Below are positions 25,155 through 32,709 of a stretch of DNA of 37,326 bases, one piece after another. The first letter of the stretch is position 1. Every line of letters starts with the position of its first letter. The notes beneath the pieces are model-generated. The model ran no database searches. It was not told where the DNA came from and was given only the letters and a program-made list of their open reading frames with translations. A program made the position numbers and the translations under genes. Source of the DNA: Chthonomonadaceae bacterium (lineage in GTDB: Bacteria; Armatimonadota; Chthonomonadetes; Chthonomonadales; Chthonomonadaceae); contig DAIDHN010000040.1 in assembly GCA_027459665.1 (NCBI GenBank), forward strand, positions 1 to 37,326, read 5' to 3'.

Positions 25155-25193
25155 ATTTAGTTTGAATTCAAGATATTTGAGTTCAAACTAAAT
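25155..25193 (+). promoter_or_regulatory. Double operator upstream of the MarR-type gene
   Basis: Outer arms ATTTAGTTTGAA (25155-25166) and TTCAAACTAAAT (25182-25193) form a perfect 12-bp inverted repeat. Within it lie two boxes, TTTGAATTCAAG (25161-25172) and TTTGAGTTCAAA (25176-25187), with centres 15 bp apart. Such boxes are the kind bound by MarR dimers, so autoregulation of the operon is likely. They end 17 bp before the ATG. Confidence 0.8.
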
Positions 25194-25209
25194 AGAAAGG
25201 CAGCGAAAA

Positions 25210-25701
25210 ATGGATATACGCGACTACGATGAACAAACCCAAAGTGCGCTCAAACTCTTTGTAGCGCTTTTTCGCTGCTTTCACTCGGTATCAGCACATG
25301 TACGTCAGGATATTGCCAGGTATGGGCTGAGCAGCTCAGAATTTGGAGTGCTGGAAATGCTCTATCACCTCGGCCCCCTGCCGCAGTGTGAAGTGGCACG
25401 CAAGATACTGCTCTCAACAGGTTCGCTTACCTACGTGGTAGACAATCTGGTCGAAAAAAATCTGGTGGAGAGAATTGCCTGTACAAAAGACCGTCGTCGG
25501 CTTTATGCCCAGCTCACGGCTGCCGGAGCCGAAATGATGAAATCCATTTTCCCGGTGCATGCAGAGTTTATACTCAGCACGTTTTCTTCACTCGATCAAG
25601 AGGAACAGAAGCAGCTTGCACTGCTGCTCAAAAAGCTGGGGCGCAGCCTGCAGCCAAACGAAACACCTTCGACACATCAACAACACAACACAGAGGAGTA
25701 A
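25210..25701 (+). CDS. MarR-family transcriptional regulator
   Basis: 163 aa. Long N-terminal helices for dimer formation are followed by the winged helix: LSSSEFGVLEMLYHLGPLPQCEVARKILLSTGSLTYVVDNLVEKNLVER, then the wing RIACTKDRRRLYAQLTAAG (about 41-110). Cysteines are few (C23, C60, C86); any could sense oxidants. The operator lies directly upstream. The gene is followed at 6 bp by a flavodoxin-type oxidoreductase and then a DoxX protein. This order resembles MhqR/YodB-type systems that respond to quinones and other electrophiles in Bacillus and Staphylococcus; specificity here is inferred from context. Start: ATG with GAAAGGCAGCG upstream. Confidence 0.93.
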   Translation: MDIRDYDEQTQSALKLFVALFRCFHSVSAHVRQDIARYGLSSSEFGVLEMLYHLGPLPQCEVARKILLSTGSLTYVVDNLVEKNLVERIACTKDRRRLYAQLTAAGAEMMKSIFPVHAEFILSTFSSLDQEEQKQLALLLKKLGRSLQPNETPSTHQQHNTEE

Positions 25702-25707
25702 CAAATA

Positions 25708-26274
25708 ATGACAAAAGTAGCCATAGTCTTCCATAGCGGATACGGACACACCGCAGCCATTGCAGAAGCCGTACAGCGCGGTGCAGCATCGGTGGCAGGC
25801 ACCGAAGTTAGTCTCATCAAGGCAGCAGAAGCATCTGAACACTGGGAAGAACTAGACAGCGCAGATGCAATTATCTTCGGCAGCCCAACCTACATGGGAA
25901 GCACCGCCGCAGAGATGAAAAAGTTTATGGAAGCAACCAGCGGCAGGTGGATGCATCAGCAGTGGGCCGACAAATTGGCAGCAGGCTTTTCGGTTTCTGC
26001 AAGCTGGAGCGGAGACAAGCTCAACACCCTGTTTGACCTGGCAGTTTTTGCAGCACAGCATAGCATGATTTGGGCAGGACTCAATATTTTGCCCGGTTTC
26101 AACCACAGCAAGGGCAGTATCGATGACCTCAACCGTACAGGGCACGCCATCGGGGTAGGCATTCAGGCGAACGCAGACCAGGGTGCTGAGGGAATAAAGG
26201 AATCTGATTTCAAAACCGCAGAGGCGCTGGGCGCACGCATTGCAGCGCTTGCCGCCCGCTTCAATAAACCATAG
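25708..26274 (+). CDS. Flavodoxin-fold NAD(P)H:quinone oxidoreductase (WrbA-like)
   Basis: 188 aa. FMN-binding P-loop SGYGHT (10-15) after the first beta strand; GSPTYMGSTAAEMKKFME (about 71-88) and SASWSGDKLNTLF hold the second and third flavin loops, as in WrbA and related NADPH-dependent FMN reductases. These enzymes reduce quinones by two electrons and avoid semiquinone radicals. It is 6 bp downstream of the MarR gene, with GAGGAG before the ATG, so it is clearly the target of the double operator. It is slightly shorter than WrbA (about 200 aa). Confidence 0.9.
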   Translation: MTKVAIVFHSGYGHTAAIAEAVQRGAASVAGTEVSLIKAAEASEHWEELDSADAIIFGSPTYMGSTAAEMKKFMEATSGRWMHQQWADKLAAGFSVSASWSGDKLNTLFDLAVFAAQHSMIWAGLNILPGFNHSKGSIDDLNRTGHAIGVGIQANADQGAEGIKESDFKTAEALGARIAALAARFNKP

Positions 26275-26287
26275 GCAGAACTTAGAC

Positions 26288-26692
26288 ATGAAAGAATATA
26301 CACTCTCTCTTCAAAAAGCATCACAGGCGCTGCTGCTTATTCGTATCGCCGCTGCTGCTGCTTTTCTATACCACGGGTACGGAATTGTAAGCAATGCAGC
26401 AGGTTTCGCAGGGTTTGCACACATCCCGGCCGCCCTTGCATGGGTCATCGGGTTGGGTGAGCTGGCTGGTGGCCTGGGCATGCTTACGGGCGTACTGGCA
26501 CGGCCAGCAGCAGCAGGTTTGGCCGTTATTATGCTGGGAGCCATTTTAATGGTGCATTTGAAAAACGGCTTTGATATTACAAAAAACGGCTTTGAATATG
26601 CACTTGCGCAGCTTCTTATCTGTACAGCCGTTATAATCGCCGGATCGGGCAGTCTGGCAGTGAAACTGCCTTCTCAAAACGCAAAAAACTGA
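26288..26692 (+). CDS. DoxX family membrane protein
   Basis: 134 aa, four membrane segments. RIAAAAAFLYHGYGIVSN, LAWVIGLGELAGGLGMLTGVLARPAAAGLAVIMLGAI and HLKNGFDITKNGFEYALAQLL are typical DoxX/MhqP-type motifs. DoxX proteins often accompany oxidoreductases in oxidative and electrophile stress; their chemistry is unclear. The ATG at 26288 comes 13 bp after the flavodoxin stop with a weak ribosome site. It is last in the MarR operon, with a terminator right after it. Confidence 0.9.
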   Translation: MKEYTLSLQKASQALLLIRIAAAAAFLYHGYGIVSNAAGFAGFAHIPAALAWVIGLGELAGGLGMLTGVLARPAAAGLAVIMLGAILMVHLKNGFDITKNGFEYALAQLLICTAVIIAGSGSLAVKLPSQNAKN

Positions 26693-26705
26693 CTGTGATT
26701 CTCTT

Positions 26706-26748
26706 CTGCCCCTTCTGCTGCCGTGAGCAGAAGGGGCAGTGCTTTTGT
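26706..26748 (+). terminator. Terminator of the MarR-flavodoxin-DoxX operon
   Basis: CTGCCCCTTCTGCT (26706-26719) pairs perfectly with AGCAGAAGGGGCAG (26726-26739), followed by TGCTTTTGTTT. Confidence 0.88.
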
Positions 26749-26873
26749 TTGCAAATAAAGGAATTGCCTATCTGCGAAGCGAATGAATGGTAGGTTTCAA
26801 TCTGCCGTGTATAGTTGAACGCAGAGGTTTTTTGTACCATTCGCACATACAGCGCCAAAGGAGAATACTTAGA

Positions 26874-27851
26874 TTGCTGCAGGAAAAGCAGTGGGATATG
26901 CTCACCTACGGTGAAACCATGCTGCGTCTCAGCCCACCCGCATTTGCCCGGCTGGAAGATGCAGCAAGCCTGGATATGCGCATTGGCGGGTCAGAATCAA
27001 ATGTCGCAGCAGCACTGGCCCGTTTAGGAAAAAAAACTGCATGGGGTTCAAAACTGCCAGACAATCAGCTTGGGCAGCGGGTTGTATCTGAACTGCGCCG
27101 CTGGGGAGTAGATACCTCGCCAGCGCATGTGAGCAGTGAGAACAGTGCAAGGGTGGGCATTTATTTTCTCGATTTTGGCGTACCGCCCCGCTCTACCGAA
27201 GTACTCTACGACAGGGCTGCCTCTGCTGCATCTACCCTTTCTCCTCACGACGTTAACCCGCAGCACATTGCAGCGGCTCGACTGCTGCATTTATCGGGCA
27301 TCACCCCTGCCCTTTCACCCTCTTGTGCAGAATTCACCGCCCATGCCATGCAGATTGCCCGCAGCGAAAACATACCGGTTTCGTTTGACGTGAACTATAG
27401 AGCAAAACTTTGGACGCCCGAAGAAGCAGCGCGCTGTCTCACCCCTCTTCTGCACCGGCTTGACCTGCTGATTTGCACTTCGGAAGATGCATTGCTGTTG
27501 TTTGAGGCAGGCGGCAGCGGTCTGCAGCAGGCATATGCCCTGCAGCAAAGCTTTGAAGCGCAGCGGGTAGTAATTACCTGCGGGGCGCAGGGCGCTGCAG
27601 CGGTGTGGCAGCAGCAGGAGATGGAAGAGCCAGGGTATGCGCTTTCACAAATAGTAGACAGGGTGGGTGCAGGCGATGCATTTGCAGCAGGAGTTCTGTA
27701 CGGCATGCTGGAAGAAAACGCCACGCTTGGCCTGCAAATGGCAGTCGCCATGGCCGCTCTGAAACACAGCATGCCAGGCGACATGCTAATCGCCTCGCAT
27801 GCAGAAATTATTTCGGCAATGAAGCGCAGCGCAGGCGGCATACGCAGATAA
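26874..27851 (+). CDS. PfkB-family sugar kinase, 2-keto-3-deoxygluconate kinase type
   Basis: 325 aa from the TTG at 26874, which has AAAGGAG 10 bp upstream; the ATG at 26898 is the alternative. MLTYGETMLRLSPP and GGSESNVAAALARLGKKTAWGSKLP are the ribokinase-family start, with the GGSxxNxA motif. The C-terminal signature is DRVGAGDAFAAGVLYG, where D268 is the catalytic base. The opening GETMLRLSPP and LEDAASLDMRIGGSESN point to KDG kinase rather than ribokinase or fructokinase. That enzyme makes KDPG in uronate and deoxygluconate breakdown, which would fit glucuronic acid released by the GH79 enzyme (inference). It appears to be a single-gene unit. Confidence 0.87.
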   Translation: MLQEKQWDMLTYGETMLRLSPPAFARLEDAASLDMRIGGSESNVAAALARLGKKTAWGSKLPDNQLGQRVVSELRRWGVDTSPAHVSSENSARVGIYFLDFGVPPRSTEVLYDRAASAASTLSPHDVNPQHIAAARLLHLSGITPALSPSCAEFTAHAMQIARSENIPVSFDVNYRAKLWTPEEAARCLTPLLHRLDLLICTSEDALLLFEAGGSGLQQAYALQQSFEAQRVVITCGAQGAAAVWQQQEMEEPGYALSQIVDRVGAGDAFAAGVLYGMLEENATLGLQMAVAMAALKHSMPGDMLIASHAEIISAMKRSAGGIRR

Positions 27852-27963
27852 ATTCCCTATTCAAACAGCACACCACTGAAAATTCTGGAAACCAGATATG
27901 GTTTTCAAGTGTAGTAACTGCAAAGCGTATTGCACTCTAACTTATACTGAAAAGGGAGGTGGC

Positions 27964-28341
27964 ATGGAGCAGAATATCAAAATTATTGGCTGCCTGCACA
28001 TTGCACTGCATATGGCAAGCCTGCTGATAGCCGCACTGTTTTTGGGAATTGGAGTTTTTGCCGGGCACATGATGTCTCAAATGACTGCCAACATGCCGGG
28101 CATGCCCAACCCTGCAACATTTTTCACATCTTTCTTCGGTCTGTTTGCTCTGTTTGTTCTCCTTTTGTCTCTGCCGGGCATGGTGGTAGGCTGGGGTCTT
28201 GTACACCGCAAAGCATGGGCGCGAACTGCCGGAATAGTGGTTTCATTTCTCGATCTGCTCAACCCGCCGTTCGTCATGGCGCTGGGCATTTATGGTCTGG
28301 TTGTACTGCTAAATCCAGATTCAGCCTATCTTTTTCAGTAA
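27964..28341 (+). CDS. Small integral membrane protein of unknown function
   Basis: 125 aa, three to four hydrophobic segments (about 5-30, 49-70, 85-115), with a Met-rich stretch (GHMMSQMTANMPGMPNP, 34-50) in the first loop. ATG with GGGAGG 6 bp upstream. Met-rich loops sometimes bind copper, but His or Cys support is slight (one His), so I make no claim. A hairpin separates it from the convergent GH3 gene. Confidence 0.8.
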   Translation: MEQNIKIIGCLHIALHMASLLIAALFLGIGVFAGHMMSQMTANMPGMPNPATFFTSFFGLFALFVLLLSLPGMVVGWGLVHRKAWARTAGIVVSFLDLLNPPFVMALGIYGLVVLLNPDSAYLFQ

Positions 28342-28349
28342 CATAACAT

Positions 28350-28384
28350 GCGCCTCTGCAGTGCAGAAAACACTGCAGAGGCGC
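28350..28384. terminator. Hairpin between convergent membrane-protein and GH3 genes
   Basis: GCGCCTCTGCAGTG (28350-28363) pairs perfectly with CACTGCAGAGGCGC (28371-28384), with loop CAGAAAA. No U-tract follows on either strand, so it may act as a 3'-end stabiliser or terminate with help from Rho. Confidence 0.6.
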
Positions 28385-28390
28385 AAACGG

Positions 28391-31084
28391 TCAGGAAACT
28401 GTCGAAGCCACAGCCACAGAAGAGAGCATGTCTGCAGCTCCCATCTCTTCTGGCGCATCGGCTAGGTTCACCGTAACCTGCTGCTGTATTTCTGCCGAAG
28501 AAGACCCTGCTTCCAGGGTAAGAGTGCCCGTCTGCAGACTAAATCTGCGCAGCGGCTCATTCCAGTACCAAAGCGCACGCGTGCTCATGGGCAGGGTAAA
28601 CCTTACCGTTTTGCTCTCGCCAGGTTTCAAGGTCACTCTCTGAAAGCCTGCCAGTTCGCGAATTGGCCTCTTCACAGAAGATGCCGGCGGCTTTACATAC
28701 AGCTGCACCACCTCGTCGCCTGCCATTTTACCGGTGTTTGTTACCCTGGCCTCAATTTGCAGGGGCGCATGCGCGCTCAGAGTATCTGAAGAAGTTTTCA
28801 TCTCAGAAATGGTGAAGGTGGTGTAGCTGAGACCATGACCAAACGGATACAGCGGCTTCTCTGCCAGGTACATATAGGTGCGCCCCTTGCTCACATCGTA
28901 ATCGTGAAAATGAGGCAGCTGGTCTATAGACCGGTACCAGGTTTGCGGCAGCTTTCCGCCCGGGTTGTATCGGCCAAACAGCACTTCGGCAATGGCCTGT
29001 CCCTGCGCCTGCCCTGCAAAAAATGAACAGATTATGGCAGGCACTGTATTATGCGCCTGCTCTATAGCGAGGCTGTTGTTGGTATGCAGCACCAGCACCG
29101 TGCGCGGGTTTGCCTGCAAAACCGCCTGTATCAGTTCTTCCTGCGCCCCAGGCAGCGTAATATCCTGCCGGTCGTGCCCCTCGCTGTCAACACTCTGGTT
29201 CACCCCGCAAAAGAGCAGGGCAACCTCTGCTTTCGCGGCAGCATCTACAGCCTGCTGAAACAGCGCATCATCCTTCGCACCTTGAATGCTGCAGCCAGGC
29301 TCATACAACAGCGCAGGCTTATCGGGCAGAACCGCAGATTTGGTATGTGGAAGCAGCTGCAGCCAGAGCAGGTTGAGCAGATACCCCTCGCCGCCGGTGA
29401 AGCGCACGAAAATTTTGTGCTCACCTTCTATTCCCTGCAGGTTTGCAGACAAATTTGTCCAGTTTTGCCATCCGCCGGTATTTTGCACCGATACAACAGC
29501 TGCCGGAGAATGGCCCAGGCTGTCAAGATGCAGCTCAACATTACCGCCTGCCCCGGCGCTGGAAACACGAAACATCACGCTGGTTTTGCCTGTAAAGTTC
29601 TGTGCCGGAAACTCTACCCAGGAACCATTCTCAATAAACCCAATGTCTGCTCCGCCCTCGGTAGAGCTTTCGGTTTGCACATTGCTGCTGTTCACAATAT
29701 TATCGCCCCACAGATGATCTCTGTGTACGGTAAGACCAAGCATTTGGGCAATGCCCTGTATAGGCGATATGCGCACACTGGGTGAGCCGCTGTAGCCGCC
29801 CAGGTGAAAATCTGCAGTAGGCCCAATCACAGCGACGGTTTTTAACCCTGCCGTTTCCAGCGGCAGCATATTCTTCTCGTTTTTCAGCAGTGTTATCGTC
29901 TGCCGAGCCGCTTCGAGCGCGAGCTTCTGATGTGCATCAGAATTGCACACAGAAAACGGAATAGAGGAGTATGGAACGCTGTCTGGATGGTCAAACTCAC
30001 CCAGCAGCACACGGGCAGTCAGCACGCGTGCCACAGCACGCCCTATCTCTTCTTCACTCACCAGTTCAAGTTCCACTGCTTTTGCCAGATGCTGTTGGTA
30101 GGTGCCGCCGCAGTTGAGGTCGCATCCTGCTGTTATCCCCAGCGCTGCCGCTTCATGCAGGGTTGGCACATAATGGTGGTTCTGTGAAATGCATGCTACT
30201 GCATCGCAGTCTGATACCACATACCCGTCAAACCCCCATCTTTCCCGCAGCAGCTCGGTGAGCAGAAAATGATTTGCAGTGCATGGCACGTCATTGATGG
30301 CGCTGTATGCGCTCATTACGGTATATACATCTCCCTGGGTAACGCAGGAATGAAAAGGCCGGCTGTAATATTCCCAAAAGCTGCGGGCATCTACCGGCGC
30401 AGAAACCGAGAAGCGGTCGTCTTCTGTATTGTTGCAAATATAATGCTTAGCACATACCCCTGTTTTGAGGTACCCGGGATGATTGCCCTGCATGCCGCTT
30501 ACCTGGGCAACTCCCATCGTAGATACCAGGCAGGGGTCTTCTCCCAGCCCCTCGTCGCAGCGCCCCCATCTGGGGTCGCGGGCCATGTTCAGCATGGTGG
30601 GCGAAAAGAACATCAGGCCGCTGCCATCTTTCTGGTTCCACCCTCTCGCCTCATCTGAAACAGCATTGTATACCTGCTGCACAAACTCAGGGTTCCAGGT
30701 GCAGGCAAGCGCAACAGGCAGTGGAAAGGCAGTCACCGGCGCACCGCGCAGCAAACCATGCAGCGCTTCATGCCAGTACTGGTAGGCGCGTATCTGCAGC
30801 CGAGGTATAGCCGCAGCGGTAGAACCTGTTTGAGAAATTTTTTCTTCCAGGGTCATTTGCGCAACCATTGCCTCCGCTCGCTCGCGGGCGCGTCGCGCAG
30901 CCCCGTCTGCAAGCGCTCCTTTGCGTTTCATATGCCGTACTCTTGTCATCCTGCTCTCGGCATGCAGAGGCGTCTCACCTGCCAGTGCAATAACTGCCGC
31001 GGCAGCAGAAGCTGCGGCAAGAAACTCGCGTCTGTTCATATCGCGCTTTTTAGATGAACCACGGCAACCATAACACTCCGACAT
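28391..31084 (-). CDS. Tat-exported GH3 glycosidase with inserted CBM6-like module
   Basis: 897 aa from the ATG at 31084 (GGGAG 9 bp upstream). Tat signal NRREFLAAASAAAAVIALAG (17-36) after a 16-residue Cys-containing leader. GH3 N-terminal barrel ~70-365: KHY at 213-215, and nucleophile D292 in GYVVSDCDAV. GH3 C-terminal sandwich from ~385. A CBM6-like module interrupts it at about 460-580 (ENGSWVEFPA, GGWQNWTNLSANLQGIEGEHKIFVRF), and the sandwich then resumes with E635 in SEGHDR, the likely acid/base. A fibronectin-III-like tail ends the protein. The family removes beta-linked glucose or xylose from oligosaccharide ends; the ExEGxD pattern is common to both beta-glucosidases and xylosidases, so I leave the substrate open. 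Confidence 0.93.
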   Translation of the reverse strand: MSECYGCRGSSKKRDMNRREFLAAASAAAAVIALAGETPLHAESRMTRVRHMKRKGALADGAARRARERAEAMVAQMTLEEKISQTGSTAAAIPRLQIRAYQYWHEALHGLLRGAPVTAFPLPVALACTWNPEFVQQVYNAVSDEARGWNQKDGSGLMFFSPTMLNMARDPRWGRCDEGLGEDPCLVSTMGVAQVSGMQGNHPGYLKTGVCAKHYICNNTEDDRFSVSAPVDARSFWEYYSRPFHSCVTQGDVYTVMSAYSAINDVPCTANHFLLTELLRERWGFDGYVVSDCDAVACISQNHHYVPTLHEAAALGITAGCDLNCGGTYQQHLAKAVELELVSEEEIGRAVARVLTARVLLGEFDHPDSVPYSSIPFSVCNSDAHQKLALEAARQTITLLKNEKNMLPLETAGLKTVAVIGPTADFHLGGYSGSPSVRISPIQGIAQMLGLTVHRDHLWGDNIVNSSNVQTESSTEGGADIGFIENGSWVEFPAQNFTGKTSVMFRVSSAGAGGNVELHLDSLGHSPAAVVSVQNTGGWQNWTNLSANLQGIEGEHKIFVRFTGGEGYLLNLLWLQLLPHTKSAVLPDKPALLYEPGCSIQGAKDDALFQQAVDAAAKAEVALLFCGVNQSVDSEGHDRQDITLPGAQEELIQAVLQANPRTVLVLHTNNSLAIEQAHNTVPAIICSFFAGQAQGQAIAEVLFGRYNPGGKLPQTWYRSIDQLPHFHDYDVSKGRTYMYLAEKPLYPFGHGLSYTTFTISEMKTSSDTLSAHAPLQIEARVTNTGKMAGDEVVQLYVKPPASSVKRPIRELAGFQRVTLKPGESKTVRFTLPMSTRALWYWNEPLRRFSLQTGTLTLEAGSSSAEIQQQVTVNLADAPEEMGAADMLSSVAVASTVS

Positions 31085-31389
31085 GGCATTTTCTCCCAAT
31101 CTCAGCCCGGCAAGATTACATATCACGGTTAAAAGCGGGCCGGGCATACAATACAAAACTGTAAAGCAAAATTCCTGCATCTCTTTGCATCAGATACTGC
31201 CTATCATGCTGCCAGCCTCAATTTTTGCCGCATCTTGTTGAGAAATTGCGCCGCACTGCAAAAAACAACCTGAATTCTGTACCCTTATCTGCCGAATATT
31301 TACCACGTAAGCCGCACATATACCCATGCGCTCTGAGAGTGCGGTTATGTTATATAATCCTGTTTCCGGCAGGAACCCAGGGAGAAGCC
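31085..31389. other. Divergent intergenic region between GH3 and flgB
   Basis: 305 bp without a gene. A TATAAT at 31353-31358 may be the -10 of the flagellar operon, with no clear -35. Inverted arms GCCCGGC (31105-31111) and GCCGGGC (31139-31145) flank a 27-nt A/T-rich stretch in the GH3 leader. The sequence TGCCGAATATT near 31290 looks like a sigma-28 -10, but no TAAA lies 15 bp upstream. Confidence 0.45.
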
Positions 31390-31779
31390 ATGCTAGACAG
31401 AATATTCGGCTCCGACTCCTTTGTAGCCGTCACCGAGGCGCTCAATGCGGCAACAATGCGGCAGCAGGTTATCGCAAACAATCTTGCCAATGCAAACACC
31501 CCCGGATACAAAGCACAGCATGTAGTATTCGAACAGCGCCTCAGCGCTGCTTTGCAGCAGCGAACAGGAGCGCAGTTTGCAGTTCCACAGCAGCCGCTCA
31601 GCTCTATCCGCCCGGAAGTAGTTACCGACAACTCTACCAGCATGCGAACAGATGGCAACAACGTTGACCCTGAAAAAGAGAGTGCCGACCTGGCAATCAA
31701 CTCCATACGCTATCAGGCTCTTGTACAGTCGCTGGTAGATCAGCTGCATGATATTAAAACCGCCATTACGGGCGTATAA
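31390..31779 (+). CDS. flgB: Flagellar basal-body rod protein FlgB
   Basis: 129 aa, proximal rod protein of the flagellar basal body. The rod motif QQVIANNLANANTPGYKAQHVVFEQRL (25-51) and the C-terminal SADLAINSIRYQALVQSLVDQ are diagnostic. ATG with GGGAG 6 bp upstream; a longer reading frame upstream is not supported. First gene of the flgB-fliI operon. Confidence 0.95.
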   Translation: MLDRIFGSDSFVAVTEALNAATMRQQVIANNLANANTPGYKAQHVVFEQRLSAALQQRTGAQFAVPQQPLSSIRPEVVTDNSTSMRTDGNNVDPEKESADLAINSIRYQALVQSLVDQLHDIKTAITGV

Positions 31780-31799
31780 CGTTATTCTGAGGTAAGCCC

Positions 31800-32255
31800 A
31801 TGTCTCTCGGTTCTGCAATTGCAATCAGCGCAAGCGGCCTCACCGCCGAGCGCCTTCGGCTAGACGTTATCAGCAACAACCTGGCCAACGTCAATACCAC
31901 ACGCACTGCAAGCGGACAGCCCTATCGGCGTCAGATTGTTACGTTTGCAGAGCGTCAGCCCTCAGGGTTTGCATCGCTTCTGGCAGAAGCACGCGGCATG
32001 CCCGGCTCTTCTCTTTCAGGTAAGGGAGTAGAAGTCACCAGCATAGCGCCAGATACATCTACCCCCTTTAAGCAGGTGTATGATCCGGGTAATCCAGATG
32101 CAAATGCACAGGGCTATGTAAAAATGCCCAATATCAACCCCATCATGGAAATGGTCGATATGATCTCCACTTCCCGTGCCTACGAAAGCGGCGTTACGGC
32201 GATCAACGATGCCAAGCAAATGCAAACCCGCGCACTTTCTATAGGGCAGGTATAA
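31800..32255 (+). CDS. flgC: Flagellar basal-body rod protein FlgC
   Basis: 151 aa, rod protein. IAISASGLTAERLRLDVISNNLANVNTTRTASGQPYRRQIV is the N-terminal rod signature, and GYVKMPNINPIMEMVDMISTSRAYESGVTAIN the C-terminal one. It begins 20 bp after flgB, with GAGG 7 bp upstream. Confidence 0.96.
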   Translation: MSLGSAIAISASGLTAERLRLDVISNNLANVNTTRTASGQPYRRQIVTFAERQPSGFASLLAEARGMPGSSLSGKGVEVTSIAPDTSTPFKQVYDPGNPDANAQGYVKMPNINPIMEMVDMISTSRAYESGVTAINDAKQMQTRALSIGQV

Positions 32256-32266
32256 AGGAGTTTATC

Positions 32267-32605
32267 ATGAATCCAATCAACTTTCCCGCTGCTGGCAGCA
32301 ATGCGTATGTAACATCCATTGGCCCATCGCCCACAGCCCTCACAGCCGGACAAACCGCCCCTGCCTCCAGTGCAGCATCTACCGCTTCCAGCTTTGGAGA
32401 CATGCTTATGAATGCTATTGGCCAGGTAAATCAGGCCCAGCTGCATGCCAATCATATGCGGGCTGAGTTTGCAGCGGGCAAACCGCTTGATGTGCATCAG
32501 GTAATGGTAGCTTCTGAAGAGGCAAGCATGAGCCTCGACCTTGCGGTGCAGGTGCGTAACAAGCTCACCGATGCCTACACCCAGCTTATGCAAGTCAATA
32601 TGTAA
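32267..32605 (+). CDS. fliE: Flagellar hook-basal body protein FliE
   Basis: 112 aa, the adaptor between the MS ring and the rod. The Ala/Ser-rich N-terminus is followed by the family core FGDMLMNAIGQVNQAQ, then GKPLDVHQVMVASEEASMSLDLAVQVRNKLTDAYTQLMQVNM, ending in the conserved M. 11 bp after flgC, with AAAGGAG upstream. Confidence 0.95.
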   Translation: MNPINFPAAGSNAYVTSIGPSPTALTAGQTAPASSAASTASSFGDMLMNAIGQVNQAQLHANHMRAEFAAGKPLDVHQVMVASEEASMSLDLAVQVRNKLTDAYTQLMQVNM

Positions 32606-32709
32606 TTTGCCCCCCCTCACTCTCTGCCCAGGGTGAGGGGGCTGCGCCCCCCGCGTGCCTTTTTCTGCGCCCCCACGCACACGCAATTTTTTAAGGAAGG
32701 AACCCTACA
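32606..32709 (+). other. fliE-fliF spacer with competing GC-rich hairpins
   Basis: CCCCCTCAC (32612-32620) pairs with GTGAGGGGG (32633-32641). The same GGGGG also pairs with GCCCCC (32646-32651) around loop TGC, so the two stems exclude each other. GCGTG (32653-32657) and CACGC (32674-32678) make a third. The fliF ribosome site AAGGAAGG follows at 32693. Confidence 0.55.

Noticed and set aside
27943-27948. TATACT as -10 of the small membrane-protein gene
   Set aside because: Transcription would start inside the Shine-Dalgarno, and no -35 fits.
31288-31297. Sigma-28 -10-like TGCCGAATA upstream of flgB
   Set aside because: No TAAA lies 15 bp upstream, and the distance to flgB is large.
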